Source of the DNA: Acinetobacter sp. NIPH 2699
GTDB taxonomy: Bacteria > Pseudomonadota > Gammaproteobacteria > Pseudomonadales > Moraxellaceae
DNA length: 64,000 bases
Assembly: GCF_022549355.1 (NCBI RefSeq)
Contig: NZ_JAKZGL010000005.1
Location: 124,001-188,000, forward strand
Direction of reading: 5' to 3'
Shown: piece after piece, positions 8,426 through 17,636 of the stretch
Layout: every line of letters starts with the position of its first letter
Position numbering within the stretch: the first letter of the stretch is position 1
Translations under genes and position numbers: made by a program
Notes under the pieces: generated by a model
What the model saw: the letters and a program-made list of their open reading frames with translations, nothing else
Database searches by the model: none
What the model was told of the DNA's origin: nothing

Positions 8426-8450
8426 AAGGCGCTGAATGCGCCTTTTTTTA
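8426..8450 (+). terminator. Intrinsic terminator after lysM
   Basis: AAGGCGC-TGAAT-GCGCCTT followed by a run of T residues. Confidence 0.92.
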
Positions 8451-8490
8451 ATGAATGATGTAGAGAAATATTGATCTTGTTATAAGCGAC

Positions 8491-9270
<780 letters not shown>

Positions 9271-9357
9271 TTATGTTTTAATTTACGTTAGTATAAGTAT
9301 AGATAAGTTTCGGGAAACTCTCGACTATGTTGTGTAAGGCTTGAAGAGATTGAGTGA

Positions 9358-10032
9358 ATGACGATCAAAAATATTCTGATTGATTTAGATGGTACGTTGA
9401 CTGATCCCAAAGCAGGGATTCATGGTTCTATTCGTTTTGCTTTAGAACAGCTTGGTCAACCATTAGCAGATGAGTTTGATTTAGATTGGACTATTGGTCC
9501 TCCGCTCAAAGCTTCATTGGCAAAACTATTGAATACGCAGGATGATGCTCTGGCTGAACAGGCGTTGGCTGCTTATCGTGAACGTTTCTCTGTTATAGGT
9601 CTATTTGAAAACAAAGTCTATCCAACGGTCGCTGAGACCTTACAACAACTGCAAGCTCAGGGATATGGCTTATTTCTAGCTACAGCGAAGCCAACGATTT
9701 ATGCAAAACAAATCTTGGTTCATTTCAACTTAGATCAATATTTTACTGAAATGTATGGCAGTGAACTCACAGGCGAGCGCACCAATAAAGCGGATTTGAT
9801 TGCTTATATTCTTGAAAAAGAGCAGTTAGATGCGCAGCAATGTATTATGGTCGGTGATCGTCAATATGATGTGATTGGCGCACGTGCCCATGGGATCGAA
9901 ACCATTGCCGTAAACTATGGTTATGGCACCGTAGAGGAATTAGCCCAAGCACAGCCGATTGTACAGATTTCCCAGTTTAATGAATTAATTGAGTGTGTTG
10001 ATCAGTTAAATGCAGAACGAAAGGTTTCTTAA
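9358..10032 (+). CDS. HAD-superfamily hydrolase, phosphoglycolate-phosphatase-like
   Basis: A 224-residue HAD phosphatase. Motif I is DLDGTLTDPKAG (nucleophile Asp at about residue 9), motif II is the FLATAKP threonine, motif III is around KADLIAYILEK and motif IV is MVGDRQYDVIGARAHG. The helical cap between residues 15 and 85 puts it in the Gph/5'-nucleotidase-like subgroup. In this subgroup substrate cannot be read from sequence; phosphoglycolate and nucleotides are both possible. It starts 99 bases from the divergent thiD and ends at a shared terminator with ribB. Confidence 0.85.
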   Translation: MTIKNILIDLDGTLTDPKAGIHGSIRFALEQLGQPLADEFDLDWTIGPPLKASLAKLLNTQDDALAEQALAAYRERFSVIGLFENKVYPTVAETLQQLQAQGYGLFLATAKPTIYAKQILVHFNLDQYFTEMYGSELTGERTNKADLIAYILEKEQLDAQQCIMVGDRQYDVIGARAHGIETIAVNYGYGTVEELAQAQPIVQISQFNELIECVDQLNAERKVS

Positions 10033-10044
10033 AAATTGATTGAT

Positions 10045-10076
10045 AAAAAAGCCTCGATCATTCGAGGCTATTTTTT
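10045..10076. terminator. Bidirectional terminator between HAD gene and ribB
   Basis: GCCTCGA-TCAT-TCGAGGC with A-run on the left and T-run on the right, suited to stop both convergent transcripts. Confidence 0.9.
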
Positions 10077-10079
10077 AAA

Positions 10080-10739
10080 TTAAACATTATGCTTTAAACG
10101 ATATTGCACCAGTTCTTCAATACTAATCACTGTTAAACCATGGGTTTGAGCATACGCTAAAACTTGAATGCCCGAAGCCATCGAACCATCAGGATTGGTC
10201 AACTCACAGAGTACGCCAGACGGTTTTAAACCTGCTAAACGCGCTAGATCAATCGTTCCTTCGGTATGTCCACGACGTGTGAGTACACCACCATTACGTG
10301 CGCGTAATGGGAAAACATGACCCGGACGGCTGAGGTCGCTGGCAACAGCACCTTCTTGAGTGGCTGCAAATACAGTAGTGACACGGTCTTTGGCAGAAAC
10401 ACCTGTGGTCACGCCATGCGCAGCTTCAATGGTCACGGTAAACGCGGTTTTAAACTGACTGGAATTGTCCACGACCATTGGTGGAAGCTGTAAATGGTCT
10501 GCCAATTCTTCCGTTAAGCAAAGACAAACAATACCTGAACCATCACGGATCATTTGAGCCATGGTTTTGACGGTCAATGTTTCGGCTGCAATAATGAGGT
10601 CAGCTTCATTTTCACGATCAAAATCATCCATCACCAACACAGGTTTGCCTTGGCGGATATCTTCTAAAGCTTGTTGAATACGTTGTTCAGCAGGAGAAAG
10701 GGCTGAAAAGAAAAGTTCAGGTTGAATTAAACTGGACAT
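10080..10739 (-). CDS. ribB: 3,4-dihydroxy-2-butanone 4-phosphate synthase
   Basis: A 219-residue DHBP synthase converting ribulose 5-phosphate to the four-carbon precursor of riboflavin. The acidic metal-binding loop [12 protein letters not shown], the [11 protein letters not shown] block, [19 protein letters not shown] and [14 protein letters not shown] are all present. There is no GTP cyclohydrolase II domain, so this is stand-alone RibB. It is preceded by about 100 bases of leader and then a full FMN riboswitch, so expression should fall when FMN is plentiful. Confidence 0.96.
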   Translation of the reverse strand: MSSLIQPELFFSALSPAEQRIQQALEDIRQGKPVLVMDDFDRENEADLIIAAETLTVKTMAQMIRDGSGIVCLCLTEELADHLQLPPMVVDNSSQFKTAFTVTIEAAHGVTTGVSAKDRVTTVFAATQEGAVASDLSRPGHVFPLRARNGGVLTRRGHTEGTIDLARLAGLKPSGVLCELTNPDGSMASGIQVLAYAQTHGLTVISIEELVQYRLKHNV

Positions 10740-10837
10740 AATGAAACGCTCTCGTAAATAGGATACGGTTGAACATTTCAGGACTGATGTAAAAATAAGC
10801 GTGCACTAAAACAAGCTGAAGTTGTTCCAGTGGTTTC

Positions 10838-11007
10838 GTCTTCTTTCATCCGGACTATACCGTCGGCTTTGGTATCTCACCAAATCTGCGAATATATCGG
10901 GGGAATATTTTCATTGTCCCTCAATATACAGGCTCGTGGGCTGATTAGGTCATTGATGATCAAAGCCTAACTTACCACCGGTGGGGAATTTCACCCCGCC
11001 CTGAAGC
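10838..11007 (-). promoter_or_regulatory. FMN riboswitch (RFN element) upstream of ribB
   Basis: Read on the minus strand, the element opens with CTTCAGGGCGGGGTGAAATT, continues CCCCACCGGTGGTAA, includes AGCCCACGAGCC and closes with CAGATTTGGTGAGATACCAA, GCCGACGGTATAGTCCGGATG and AAAGAAGACG. These are the conserved RFN segments in order. It lies about 100 bases upstream of the ribB start. How the switch acts (terminator or start-site sequestration) cannot be settled by eye. Confidence 0.96.
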
Positions 11008-11194
11008 GATGTGTCCTGATTATAACTAGATTTTTTAAGAGAAAAAGAATTTTTTATAGAATGAATTGTTCTATAAAAATCAAGAATAATTCCGAGAGAC
11101 CATACTATTTTCCATTAATCAGTGAAATTGGTAATCGGTCATCATTGAGCATAAACTCAAAATAGAGAACAACAATAAAGTAAGGGGATCGCCC

Positions 11195-11416
11195 ATGGAA
11201 AAAGCAGTTCAGACTGATCTGGAACAACTTGCACAACAAATACACAGACCCGTGATTAATCTTAAAGATTTTTCTCATTTATCCGCACAAGAGTTGGCTT
11301 GGTTAAATCAGCAATTACAGCAAACGGTTCTAGACGAAAATCGAAAAATTAACCAGCGTTTATTTCAAGTCCCATTTTTTCTACGCTTCCTTTTCAAGAA
11401 TAAAACGGAGAGGTGA
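11195..11416 (+). CDS. Hypothetical small protein, first of two-gene unit
   Basis: A 73-residue protein not recognised from any family. It is predicted helical with a glutamine-rich middle (LNQQLQQTVLDENRKINQ) and a hydrophobic, aromatic and basic tail (FQVPFFLRFLFKNKTER) that could be an amphipathic membrane-binding helix. TAAGGGGATCGCCC precedes the ATG, giving a good ribosome binding site. The next gene starts 6 bases after the stop, so the two are very probably one operon. It is real as judged by spacing and binding site, but its function is unknown. Confidence 0.65.
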   Translation: MEKAVQTDLEQLAQQIHRPVINLKDFSHLSAQELAWLNQQLQQTVLDENRKINQRLFQVPFFLRFLFKNKTER

Positions 11417-11422
11417 GTACAA

Positions 11423-12601
11423 ATGACTCGATTAGCAGTACATGCTGAAATTATAAAGCTTGCACGGACCCTAAATGTTTCAGAACAACAACTGGTCTTC
11501 TTGCAAACAATAGCACCAGAAAGCCTGAGACAATTTCGCTTTGCAGTAATTGAATTATTACAAGATCAACAAAAAGCACGATTTCGATATTTGGCAACTT
11601 GGGTCAATTGGTTGCCAAATGGGTTAAATGTTTTCATGGTGAAACGATTTTTAGATCCGCTGATCGTGGCACAAATTGCGGTGCATCTATCGACTGAAAA
11701 TTTATATCGAATTGCTAAAAAATTACCTGCCGAAACACTTGCTGCGATTTCAGTTCATCTTGATCCTCGATTGGCACGAGAACTACTCGTATTTTTAACG
11801 ACGCATCAAATTATGGAGATTGCACAGGTTCTTTTGCAACAACGTGACTTTGTGACTATGGGGCGGTTCGTGAGCATGTTGTCTGATGTTGTGGTGCAAG
11901 ATGTTGCTCAGATGGTTGAGCAAGAAAGTGACCTGTTGGAAATCGCTTTTTATATTGAATCCAGAGAACGTATTGATCATTTGGTTCATGTGTTACCGAA
12001 AGAGCGTATAGAACAGGCATTATTGATTATTTGTGATCCGACACAACGTTTGGTCTGGCCCAAATTATTGGCATTAATGAGCCATATTGGATATGAATTA
12101 AAACAAGAACTTGGTGATTTAGCCGTACAGCAAGGTGAAACGGTGATCAATGCCATTATCCAAGCTGCTCAGGAGGATCAACTTTGGGAAGATATGTTGC
12201 CTGTTGTTGCTGCTCTATCTGTTCAGGCCCAGCATTATGTTGCAAATTTGCCTGCATTACGACGAGTCGAGATTATTCAAAGTATCGTGGCGGCCGCAGA
12301 TCATCGTCACTTATGGCCTGATATGTTGGTGGTGGTGAATTATATGCAAGATGAAGCAAGAGAAGTGGTTGCGACAGCAATTGCACAAATTGATGAACAG
12401 GTGTTACATCACATTGCCTATGCATCTTTGTTACGTTCGCAATGGGAAGTGACCTTCGATATCGTGCGTCGTATGCCTATAGAGAAACAGCGACAATGTC
12501 GAAAAATTCTCAATATTTATATGCAGCAATTGGACACCGAGACTTATCAATATTTAGATGCTTTATTGGATCATTATCAGATTGATCTCGCTGTATATTG
12601 A
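11423..12601 (+). CDS. Hypothetical helical-repeat protein
   Basis: A 392-residue protein without signal peptide or clear membrane segment. The sequence is a succession of amphipathic helices of about 20-25 residues, with recurrent patterns such as LDPLIVAQIAVHL, LDPRLARELLVFL and MVEQESDLLEIAFYI, which suggests an alpha-solenoid like HEAT or the MgtE N-terminal helical domain. No catalytic motif is apparent. It follows the 73-residue gene after 6 bases (GGAGAGG before its ATG) and ends 3 bases before the convergent patatin gene. A scaffold or regulatory role is conceivable but unsupported. Confidence 0.75.
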   Translation: MTRLAVHAEIIKLARTLNVSEQQLVFLQTIAPESLRQFRFAVIELLQDQQKARFRYLATWVNWLPNGLNVFMVKRFLDPLIVAQIAVHLSTENLYRIAKKLPAETLAAISVHLDPRLARELLVFLTTHQIMEIAQVLLQQRDFVTMGRFVSMLSDVVVQDVAQMVEQESDLLEIAFYIESRERIDHLVHVLPKERIEQALLIICDPTQRLVWPKLLALMSHIGYELKQELGDLAVQQGETVINAIIQAAQEDQLWEDMLPVVAALSVQAQHYVANLPALRRVEIIQSIVAAADHRHLWPDMLVVVNYMQDEAREVVATAIAQIDEQVLHHIAYASLLRSQWEVTFDIVRRMPIEKQRQCRKILNIYMQQLDTETYQYLDALLDHYQIDLAVY

Positions 12602-12604
12602 GGA

Positions 12605-14389
12605 TCAAGGTAGCGTATCGCGGATAGGTAATAATGTTGCTAAAGCATGTTCATAACCGCGTTCTACTAATTCATCTAGCTTATGCCAATCAAACATGCC
12701 GATACCCTCAATTGGCATACGAATATGTAAATTTGCCCGTTCAATCGCGGCTGCTTGGATCATGGTATCACTGGCGAGTGTTGCAGTACGCATTAAAATC
12801 TCAGCCAGTCGTGGTGCAGGCAGGAGCTTATCTTTAATCAATTTGTTCCAGTTGAGCAAGGCACTTTGGTCCGGCTCATTTAAACCAATACCCGGTATAC
12901 GAATATCATCATGCAAGCTGACATTGCTGGCAATAATGGTACCTCTTTCCAGATTTTGCATGACATCAGTGGGCAGGTTATTAATGACTCCACCATCACA
13001 TAATAAATTCTCATGCCATGCCACAGGTGGCGCAACGCCAGGAACGCTCATGCTGGTGCCGACCCACGTTGCCAGTTCACCTTGATCGTGAATGACGGCT
13101 TGCCCCGTTGATAGATTGGTTGAAATACAATAATAAGTTCGTTTCAGTTCTTCAATGCGCTGATGTCCAAAAATAGCTTGTAGCCGACTATGGAATCTTT
13201 GTCCGCGGATTAAAGACACTCGAGGCATGGTATAGTCATTTAGGTAATTTCGGGCAACAAAGGTTTCATAAGCGATATGGGTCATTTCAACACTATCAAA
13301 TCCACATGCGACCAATGCCGCAACGAATGCGCCCATACTGGTTCCACCTACAATATCAATCGGGATATGTAATTGTTCCAATGCGCGAATTAGACCAATA
13401 TGGGCAAAACCACGTGCACCGCCACCACCAAGTACCAAACCTAAACCTTGACTTGAGATCTGCCGAGCAACAGCACTGATATCAGCCTGTGCCCAAGGAT
13501 GGATAAAATAGTGAGCACGAGCACGATAGAGCTGTTTCCAGATCAATGTATGTGGTGAGGGATCTCCCTCAGAGCGTAATAGCACCAATTCAATCGGGCT
13601 TTGCCAATCATATTGATTTAATACATCGACAAGTTGGGTTTGAACAGGTGAGTGATTGGCTTCGGCTAAAATTAAGATTCGATCTGCTTGATGTAAACAG
13701 CGTTTTGACCATTCATCGTCATGGCTGTGTGCAGCATAGAGGACATAACAGTGCTTTTCTTCTAAACTTGCTAACCATTGACGTAATCTTAGATCATCCG
13801 CACCGTAGTCGAGTGGGGTTTGACTAAATCCAATGCCAAATAGTGCATCAACATGTGCGGCTGTGACTAAGCGAACATGTGGCCAGCGTTGTAAATGCTC
13901 AGTTAATTGTTCTGCGAGATGAATGGCGGGAATCTGCGGTGTGGCAGGGATAACTGATAGCGTTCGGTTATGACTCATGGCATGGGTATGCTGGAGATCG
14001 GGTTGTGAACGAGTAATGATGAGTCGGGACAAGGTCAGTAAAACGTTTGGATATTGATGAATGAAGTCTAAAAATGGTTGCTGCGGAATTGCAAATAGGG
14101 TGGTATCTCGGATGGCATGAACTGTACCGTGATGAGGTTGTTTGGAAATTGTCCCCATTTCTCCCACGATGTCGTGACGGCCCAAATAGGTTGATAAACC
14201 TGAAGCGGTGGTGAGTTTAACCCGTCCATAGGCAATAATATAAACATGATCGGCACAGTCATTGAGCTGATAAAGCATTTGCCCTGTTTGTAAATGCAAA
14301 ACACGACAATAACTGGCTAAGGTGTTTAGTGGGTCAGCATCCAACTCTGCAAATACTGTGACTTTACTCAGCGTTTTTATAATATCCAT
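12605..14389 (-). CDS. Patatin-like phospholipase with N-terminal cyclic-nucleotide-binding domain (NTE family)
   Basis: About 594 residues in three parts. Residues 1-130 form a cNMP-binding-type beta-roll (FAELDADPLNTLA..., VYIIAYGRVKL, DIVGEMGTISKQPHHGTVHA). Residues 150-310 are a linker domain found in bacterial neuropathy-target-esterase relatives. Residues 315-510 are the patatin hydrolase with oxyanion loop GGGGARGFAHIG, nucleophile GGTSMG and catalytic aspartate in DGGVINNLP. The Ser-Asp dyad is complete, so lysophospholipase activity is likely. Start is uncertain: ATG 14389 or the TTG three codons upstream. No signal peptide is seen. The 3' end abuts the convergent helical-repeat gene. 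Confidence 0.88.
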   Translation of the reverse strand: MDIIKTLSKVTVFAELDADPLNTLASYCRVLHLQTGQMLYQLNDCADHVYIIAYGRVKLTTASGLSTYLGRHDIVGEMGTISKQPHHGTVHAIRDTTLFAIPQQPFLDFIHQYPNVLLTLSRLIITRSQPDLQHTHAMSHNRTLSVIPATPQIPAIHLAEQLTEHLQRWPHVRLVTAAHVDALFGIGFSQTPLDYGADDLRLRQWLASLEEKHCYVLYAAHSHDDEWSKRCLHQADRILILAEANHSPVQTQLVDVLNQYDWQSPIELVLLRSEGDPSPHTLIWKQLYRARAHYFIHPWAQADISAVARQISSQGLGLVLGGGGARGFAHIGLIRALEQLHIPIDIVGGTSMGAFVAALVACGFDSVEMTHIAYETFVARNYLNDYTMPRVSLIRGQRFHSRLQAIFGHQRIEELKRTYYCISTNLSTGQAVIHDQGELATWVGTSMSVPGVAPPVAWHENLLCDGGVINNLPTDVMQNLERGTIIASNVSLHDDIRIPGIGLNEPDQSALLNWNKLIKDKLLPAPRLAEILMRTATLASDTMIQAAAIERANLHIRMPIEGIGMFDWHKLDELVERGYEHALATLLPIRDTLP

Positions 14390-14526
14390 ATTTTTCAAAT
14401 TATCTTTATTTTCTATTCATTTAATAAAGCATTGAGCTGTTTTACAAGTATGGTTACGTTAAATAGGGCTTTTGTTTAGGCATTTTTTGTATGTATGCTT
14501 TGGGGAAATACTGTTATTTAGGCATA

Positions 14527-14557
14527 AAAAAGCCAGTTCATTTTTGACTGGCTTTTT
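14527..14557 (-). terminator. Intrinsic terminator after panD
   Basis: AAAAAGCCAGT...ACTGGCTTTTT hairpin directly downstream of the panD stop. It can work in both directions. Confidence 0.88.
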
Positions 14558-14574
14558 CGAAATCTTTTTAAAGC

Positions 14575-14955
14575 TTATGCAATTTGCACAGGAATACAGT
14601 TAGCGGTGTGGCTCACTGTATTGTTTGGGTTGGCATAAACTAAACGTGGTTTGTGTAGATCTGCTTCTACTTCAGTGAAGTCACCAAAGGTCGCAATAAT
14701 CACCAAATCGCCGACATCAGCTTGGTGTGCTGCGCCACCATTGACTGAAATAATGCCTGAATCATCTTCACCACGGATGGCATAGGTTGTGAAACGTTTG
14801 CCGTTAGTGACGTTCCATACGTGGATCTCTTCGTATTCACGAATCCCTGCTAAGTCCATTAATACACCATCAATTGCACAAGAACCTTCATAATGAAGTT
14901 CAGCATGTGTCACAACTGCACGGTGAATTTTACATTTTAATAAACGAGATAGCAT
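14575..14955 (-). CDS. panD: Aspartate 1-decarboxylase proenzyme
   Basis: A 126-residue pyruvoyl enzyme that makes beta-alanine for pantothenate. The N-terminus [16 protein letters not shown] is standard, and the self-cleavage site YEGSC puts the Gly24-Ser25 bond at its usual place. [22 protein letters not shown] is the conserved catalytic region. Length matches the family. It is a single gene with its own terminator. The partner panB/panC genes are not in the window. Confidence 0.96.
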   Translation of the reverse strand: MLSRLLKCKIHRAVVTHAELHYEGSCAIDGVLMDLAGIREYEEIHVWNVTNGKRFTTYAIRGEDDSGIISVNGGAAHQADVGDLVIIATFGDFTEVEADLHKPRLVYANPNNTVSHTANCIPVQIA

Positions 14956-15102
14956 GGCTAGCGTCTCCTGAGTAAGACCTAAGATGAATATCTTATGGTT
15001 GACTTTTCACGTTTTCCGCGGGCTATTTGGCGGTTCGATGCGCATTTTGCGCTTAAAAATGCAATATGGCAAGTATGATTGTTCAACAATATAGTCGTAA
15101 GT

Positions 15103-15684
15103 TTAAGCGGGTTTGTAAGCATTAATTTGATTCATCGCCAGTGAAACTTTTCCATCAACAAGTATTTTCACTTTAGATAAAGCATGATCAATTGCTGCAT
15201 CCATTAAATCTTGTTCACTGCTTGGGGCTTTGTTTAGTACATGACCTGCAACACGCTCTTTAGAGCCAGGATGTCCAATTCCAATCCGTAAGCGGTGGAA
15301 ATTAGCACCAAGATGAGGAACGATATCACGTAGACCATTGTGTCCGCCGTGCCCACCACCTGTTTTCAAACGAATCACGCCAGGATCCATATCCAGTTCA
15401 TCATGAGCGATTAAGATCGATTCAGGAGAAATCTGATAGAACTTAGCGAAAGGGGCAACACTTTGACCAGAACGGTTCATAAACGTTGTTGGGAGTAATA
15501 GACGTACGTCATGACCTTCAATTTGACCACGACCACTGAATCCGTGAAACTTTGGATCAGTTTTTAAATGAATACCATAACGATCTGCAAGCTGTTCTAC
15601 AAACCAGAAACCTGCATTATGGCGAGTTTGGGCATATTCCTTTCCAGGATTGCCCAAACCAACAATTAGCGAAATATTTGACAC
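15103..15684 (-). CDS. pth: Peptidyl-tRNA hydrolase
   Basis: A 193-residue hydrolase that recycles peptidyl-tRNA. Present are LIVGLGNPGKEYAQTRHNAG with the catalytic histidine at about residue 22, FMNRSG, the ILIAHDELDMDPG acid motif and GGGHGGHNGLRDI. It lies 17 bases downstream of rplY on the same strand. The order prs-rplY-pth is common in gammaproteobacteria and suggests one transcript. Confidence 0.96.
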   Translation of the reverse strand: MSNISLIVGLGNPGKEYAQTRHNAGFWFVEQLADRYGIHLKTDPKFHGFSGRGQIEGHDVRLLLPTTFMNRSGQSVAPFAKFYQISPESILIAHDELDMDPGVIRLKTGGGHGGHNGLRDIVPHLGANFHRLRIGIGHPGSKERVAGHVLNKAPSSEQDLMDAAIDHALSKVKILVDGKVSLAMNQINAYKPA

Positions 15685-15701
15685 TAATTAGCCTTTAACA
15701 C

Positions 15702-15998
15702 TTATGCGCGGATGAAGTCAGCGTGCATAGGTGTATTTTTTGCTGGATGACGTTGTAACGCTTTGATTTTAACGTTTTCAACTTGATCACCGATTTGGAT
15801 CTCAATCACTTCTTCAAAGAAAGCGTTGTTTTCTAAAGCTTTAACGATTTGACGAAGCTCTAAAGTAACTGTTACAGGCTCAGCGCTACCACCATAGATG
15901 ATTGCTGGAATTTTTCCTGCGTGACGAAGGCGGCGGCTCGAACCTTTCCCTTGTAGTGCAGCTTCACGTGCTTGAGCATTTAATACGAAGTTTGCCAT
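15702..15998 (-). CDS. rplY: 50S ribosomal protein L25 (short form)
   Basis: A 98-residue L25, binding 5S rRNA. Recognised from the [20 protein letters not shown] core and the ending [19 protein letters not shown]. It is the short E. coli-type form without the C-terminal CTC domain. Two ATGs lie in frame; the second (15998) is chosen because GAGGA sits 7 bases in front of it, while it is only one base from the first ATG (16004). Confidence 0.95.
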   Translation of the reverse strand: MANFVLNAQAREAALQGKGSSRRLRHAGKIPAIIYGGSAEPVTVTLELRQIVKALENNAFFEEVIEIQIGDQVENVKIKALQRHPAKNTPMHADFIRA

Positions 15999-16049
15999 GG
16001 GCATATCCTCATTGAGTTTTAAGAGACTAAACTTGCGACCAGTTTAGTG

Positions 16050-16077
16050 ATAGAAAACCCTAGCTAAGCTAGGGTTT
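16050..16077 (-). terminator. Palindromic hairpin between prs and rplY
   Basis: AAACCCTAGCT-A-AGCTAGGGTTT, a perfect 11-bp inverted repeat. On the minus strand it is followed by TTTTCT, so it may terminate or attenuate prs transcripts ahead of rplY-pth. Confidence 0.65.
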
Positions 16078-16095
16078 AAGAAAAAAGCTGGGCTA

Positions 16096-17049
16096 TTATA
16101 GATAACTATCAAACATTGCGCTAATAGATTCTTCGTTATTGATACGACGAATTGTTTCAGCAACCATGCTAGCAACAGACACTTGGCGAACTTTGCCAAT
16201 GTTTGCTGCTTCATCTGAAAGAGGAATCGTGTCGGTTACAACAAGTTCGTCGATAACAGAATTTTGAAGGTTCTCAATGGCTTTGCCAGATAAAACAGGG
16301 TGGGTTGCATAAGCAATCACACGACGCGCACCAAATTGTTTGAGTGCATCCGCCGCTTTGCAAAGCGTACCCGCTGTATCAACCATATCATCTACGATGA
16401 CACAGTCACGATCTTTGACGTCACCAATCAAATGCATCACTTGAGATTCATTTGCTTTTTGACGGCGCTTATCGATGATAGCTAAATCAATATCACCCAG
16501 TTGTTTTGCAACAGCACGAGCACGAACCACACCACCAACGTCAGGTGAAACCACCATTAAGTTGTGATGTTGTTGCTGATGTAAATCAGCTAACAAAGCT
16601 GGCGTACCGTAGATGTTGTCAACAGGAATATCAAAGAAACCTTGAATTTGGTCTGCGTGCAGATCGATCATCACAACGCGGTCAATACCTACAGTTGTTA
16701 GCATATCTGCAACAACTTTAGCAGTAATAGGTACACGAGCAGAACGCGGACGTCGATCTTGACGTGCGTAACCGAAGTACGGAATGACTGCTGTGATACG
16801 ACCTGCACTTGCGCGACGCAAAGCATCTGCCATCACCAAGATTTCCATTAGGTTATCATTGGTTGGGGCGCAAGTAGATTGGACGATAAAAACGTCTTTG
16901 CCACGTACATTTTCAGTAATTTCAACTGAAATCTCACCATCAGAGAACTTGCTAACTGAAGCAGCTCCTAGTGGGATATGTAAATGACTTACGACTTTTT
17001 GGGCGAACTGTGGATGAGCACTTCCACTAAAAACGACAAGATTGGGCAT
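16096..17049 (-). CDS. prs: Ribose-phosphate pyrophosphokinase
   Basis: A 317-residue PRPP synthetase. The [10 protein letters not shown] segment, the ATP loop [16 protein letters not shown], the ribose-phosphate binding loop [12 protein letters not shown] and a histidine in [11 protein letters not shown] are in place. PRPP feeds purine, pyrimidine, NAD, histidine and tryptophan synthesis. The length is the same as in E. coli (315). Its upstream region contains the palindromic repeats at 17072-17185 and then the tRNA-Gln cluster, which is transcribed toward it. Confidence 0.97.
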   Translation of the reverse strand: MPNLVVFSGSAHPQFAQKVVSHLHIPLGAASVSKFSDGEISVEITENVRGKDVFIVQSTCAPTNDNLMEILVMADALRRASAGRITAVIPYFGYARQDRRPRSARVPITAKVVADMLTTVGIDRVVMIDLHADQIQGFFDIPVDNIYGTPALLADLHQQQHHNLMVVSPDVGGVVRARAVAKQLGDIDLAIIDKRRQKANESQVMHLIGDVKDRDCVIVDDMVDTAGTLCKAADALKQFGARRVIAYATHPVLSGKAIENLQNSVIDELVVTDTIPLSDEAANIGKVRQVSVASMVAETIRRINNEESISAMFDSYL

Positions 17050-17071
17050 GAAGCACCTGAGCGAGGATTAA

Positions 17072-17185
17072 GTGAAGCGACGCTTCACCCGAGCGCAAGG
17101 GAGAAATCTATGATTTTTCCAAAGACGGGTTAGGCAATGCTTCGACCGAGCGCAAGGGAAAAATTTTAAATTTTTCCAACGGGTA
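17072..17185. repeat. Two tandem copies of a palindromic intergenic repeat
   Basis: Each unit of about 45 bases carries the identical CCGAGCGCAAGGGA (17089-17102 and 17146-17159) followed by a GGGA(G/A)AAAT...ATTTTTCC palindrome and ACGGG. A GTGAAGC-GAC-GCTTCAC palindrome precedes the first unit, and GGAAAAATT-TTA-AATTTTTCC closes the second. Related sequences occur inverted near 44014-44072 and 45178-45254. Confidence 0.7.
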
Positions 17186-17206
17186 GTTTAGAAACAATCT
17201 ATTATA

Positions 17207-17281
17207 TGGCAGGGGCGGCTGGATTCGAACCAACGGATGCCGAGATCAAAACCCGGTGCCTTACCACTTGGCGACGCCCCT
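17207..17281 (-). tRNA. tRNA-Gln(TTG), fourth copy in transcription order
   Basis: A 75-nt cloverleaf with encoded CCA. The acceptor AGGGGCG pairs with CGCCCCT, the anticodon loop is TTTTGAT (anticodon TTG) and the T-loop is TTCGAAT. It is identical to the other three copies. Confidence 0.97.
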
Positions 17282-17365
17282 AATGCGGCAGAACTTTAAT
17301 GGTTTTATACGGTATTGTCAATATGTTTGAGCAATATCAATATAAAACAAGCCTGACTAAAGGAA

Positions 17366-17440
17366 TGGCAGGGGCGGCTGGATTCGAACCAACGGATGCC
17401 GAGATCAAAACCCGGTGCCTTACCACTTGGCGACGCCCCT
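17366..17440 (-). tRNA. tRNA-Gln(TTG), third copy in transcription order
   Basis: Same 75-nt sequence with anticodon TTG and encoded CCA. An 84-base spacer separates it from the next copy downstream. Confidence 0.97.
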
Positions 17441-17456
17441 AAATTTGATAATGTAA

Positions 17457-17531
17457 TGGCAGGGGCGGCTGGATTCGAACCAACGGATGCCGAGATCAAA
17501 ACCCGGTGCCTTACCACTTGGCGACGCCCCT
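17457..17531 (-). tRNA. tRNA-Gln(TTG), second copy in transcription order
   Basis: Same 75-nt sequence. It is separated by 16 bases from the third copy and 30 bases from the first. Confidence 0.97.
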
Positions 17532-17561
17532 AATGTATTACATATATCTACAGGTGAAAAT

Positions 17562-17636
17562 TGGCAGGGGCGGCTGGATTCGAACCAACGGATGCCGAGA
17601 TCAAAACCCGGTGCCTTACCACTTGGCGACGCCCCT
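17562..17636 (-). tRNA. tRNA-Gln(TTG), first copy, overlapping the ispE stop codon
   Basis: Same 75-nt sequence. Its 5' base is at 17636, inside the ispE TAG (17637-17635), so it cannot have its own promoter outside ispE and is probably released from an ispE read-through transcript by RNase P. Confidence 0.97.

Noticed and set aside
12696-13085. A 129-codon plus-strand frame inside the patatin gene
   Set aside because: It is antisense to a well-supported hydrolase, with no binding site or recognisable product.
17305-17517. A 70-codon minus-strand frame with repeated FDLGIRWFESSRPC
   Set aside because: It is a translation of the repeated tRNA-Gln genes, not a protein.
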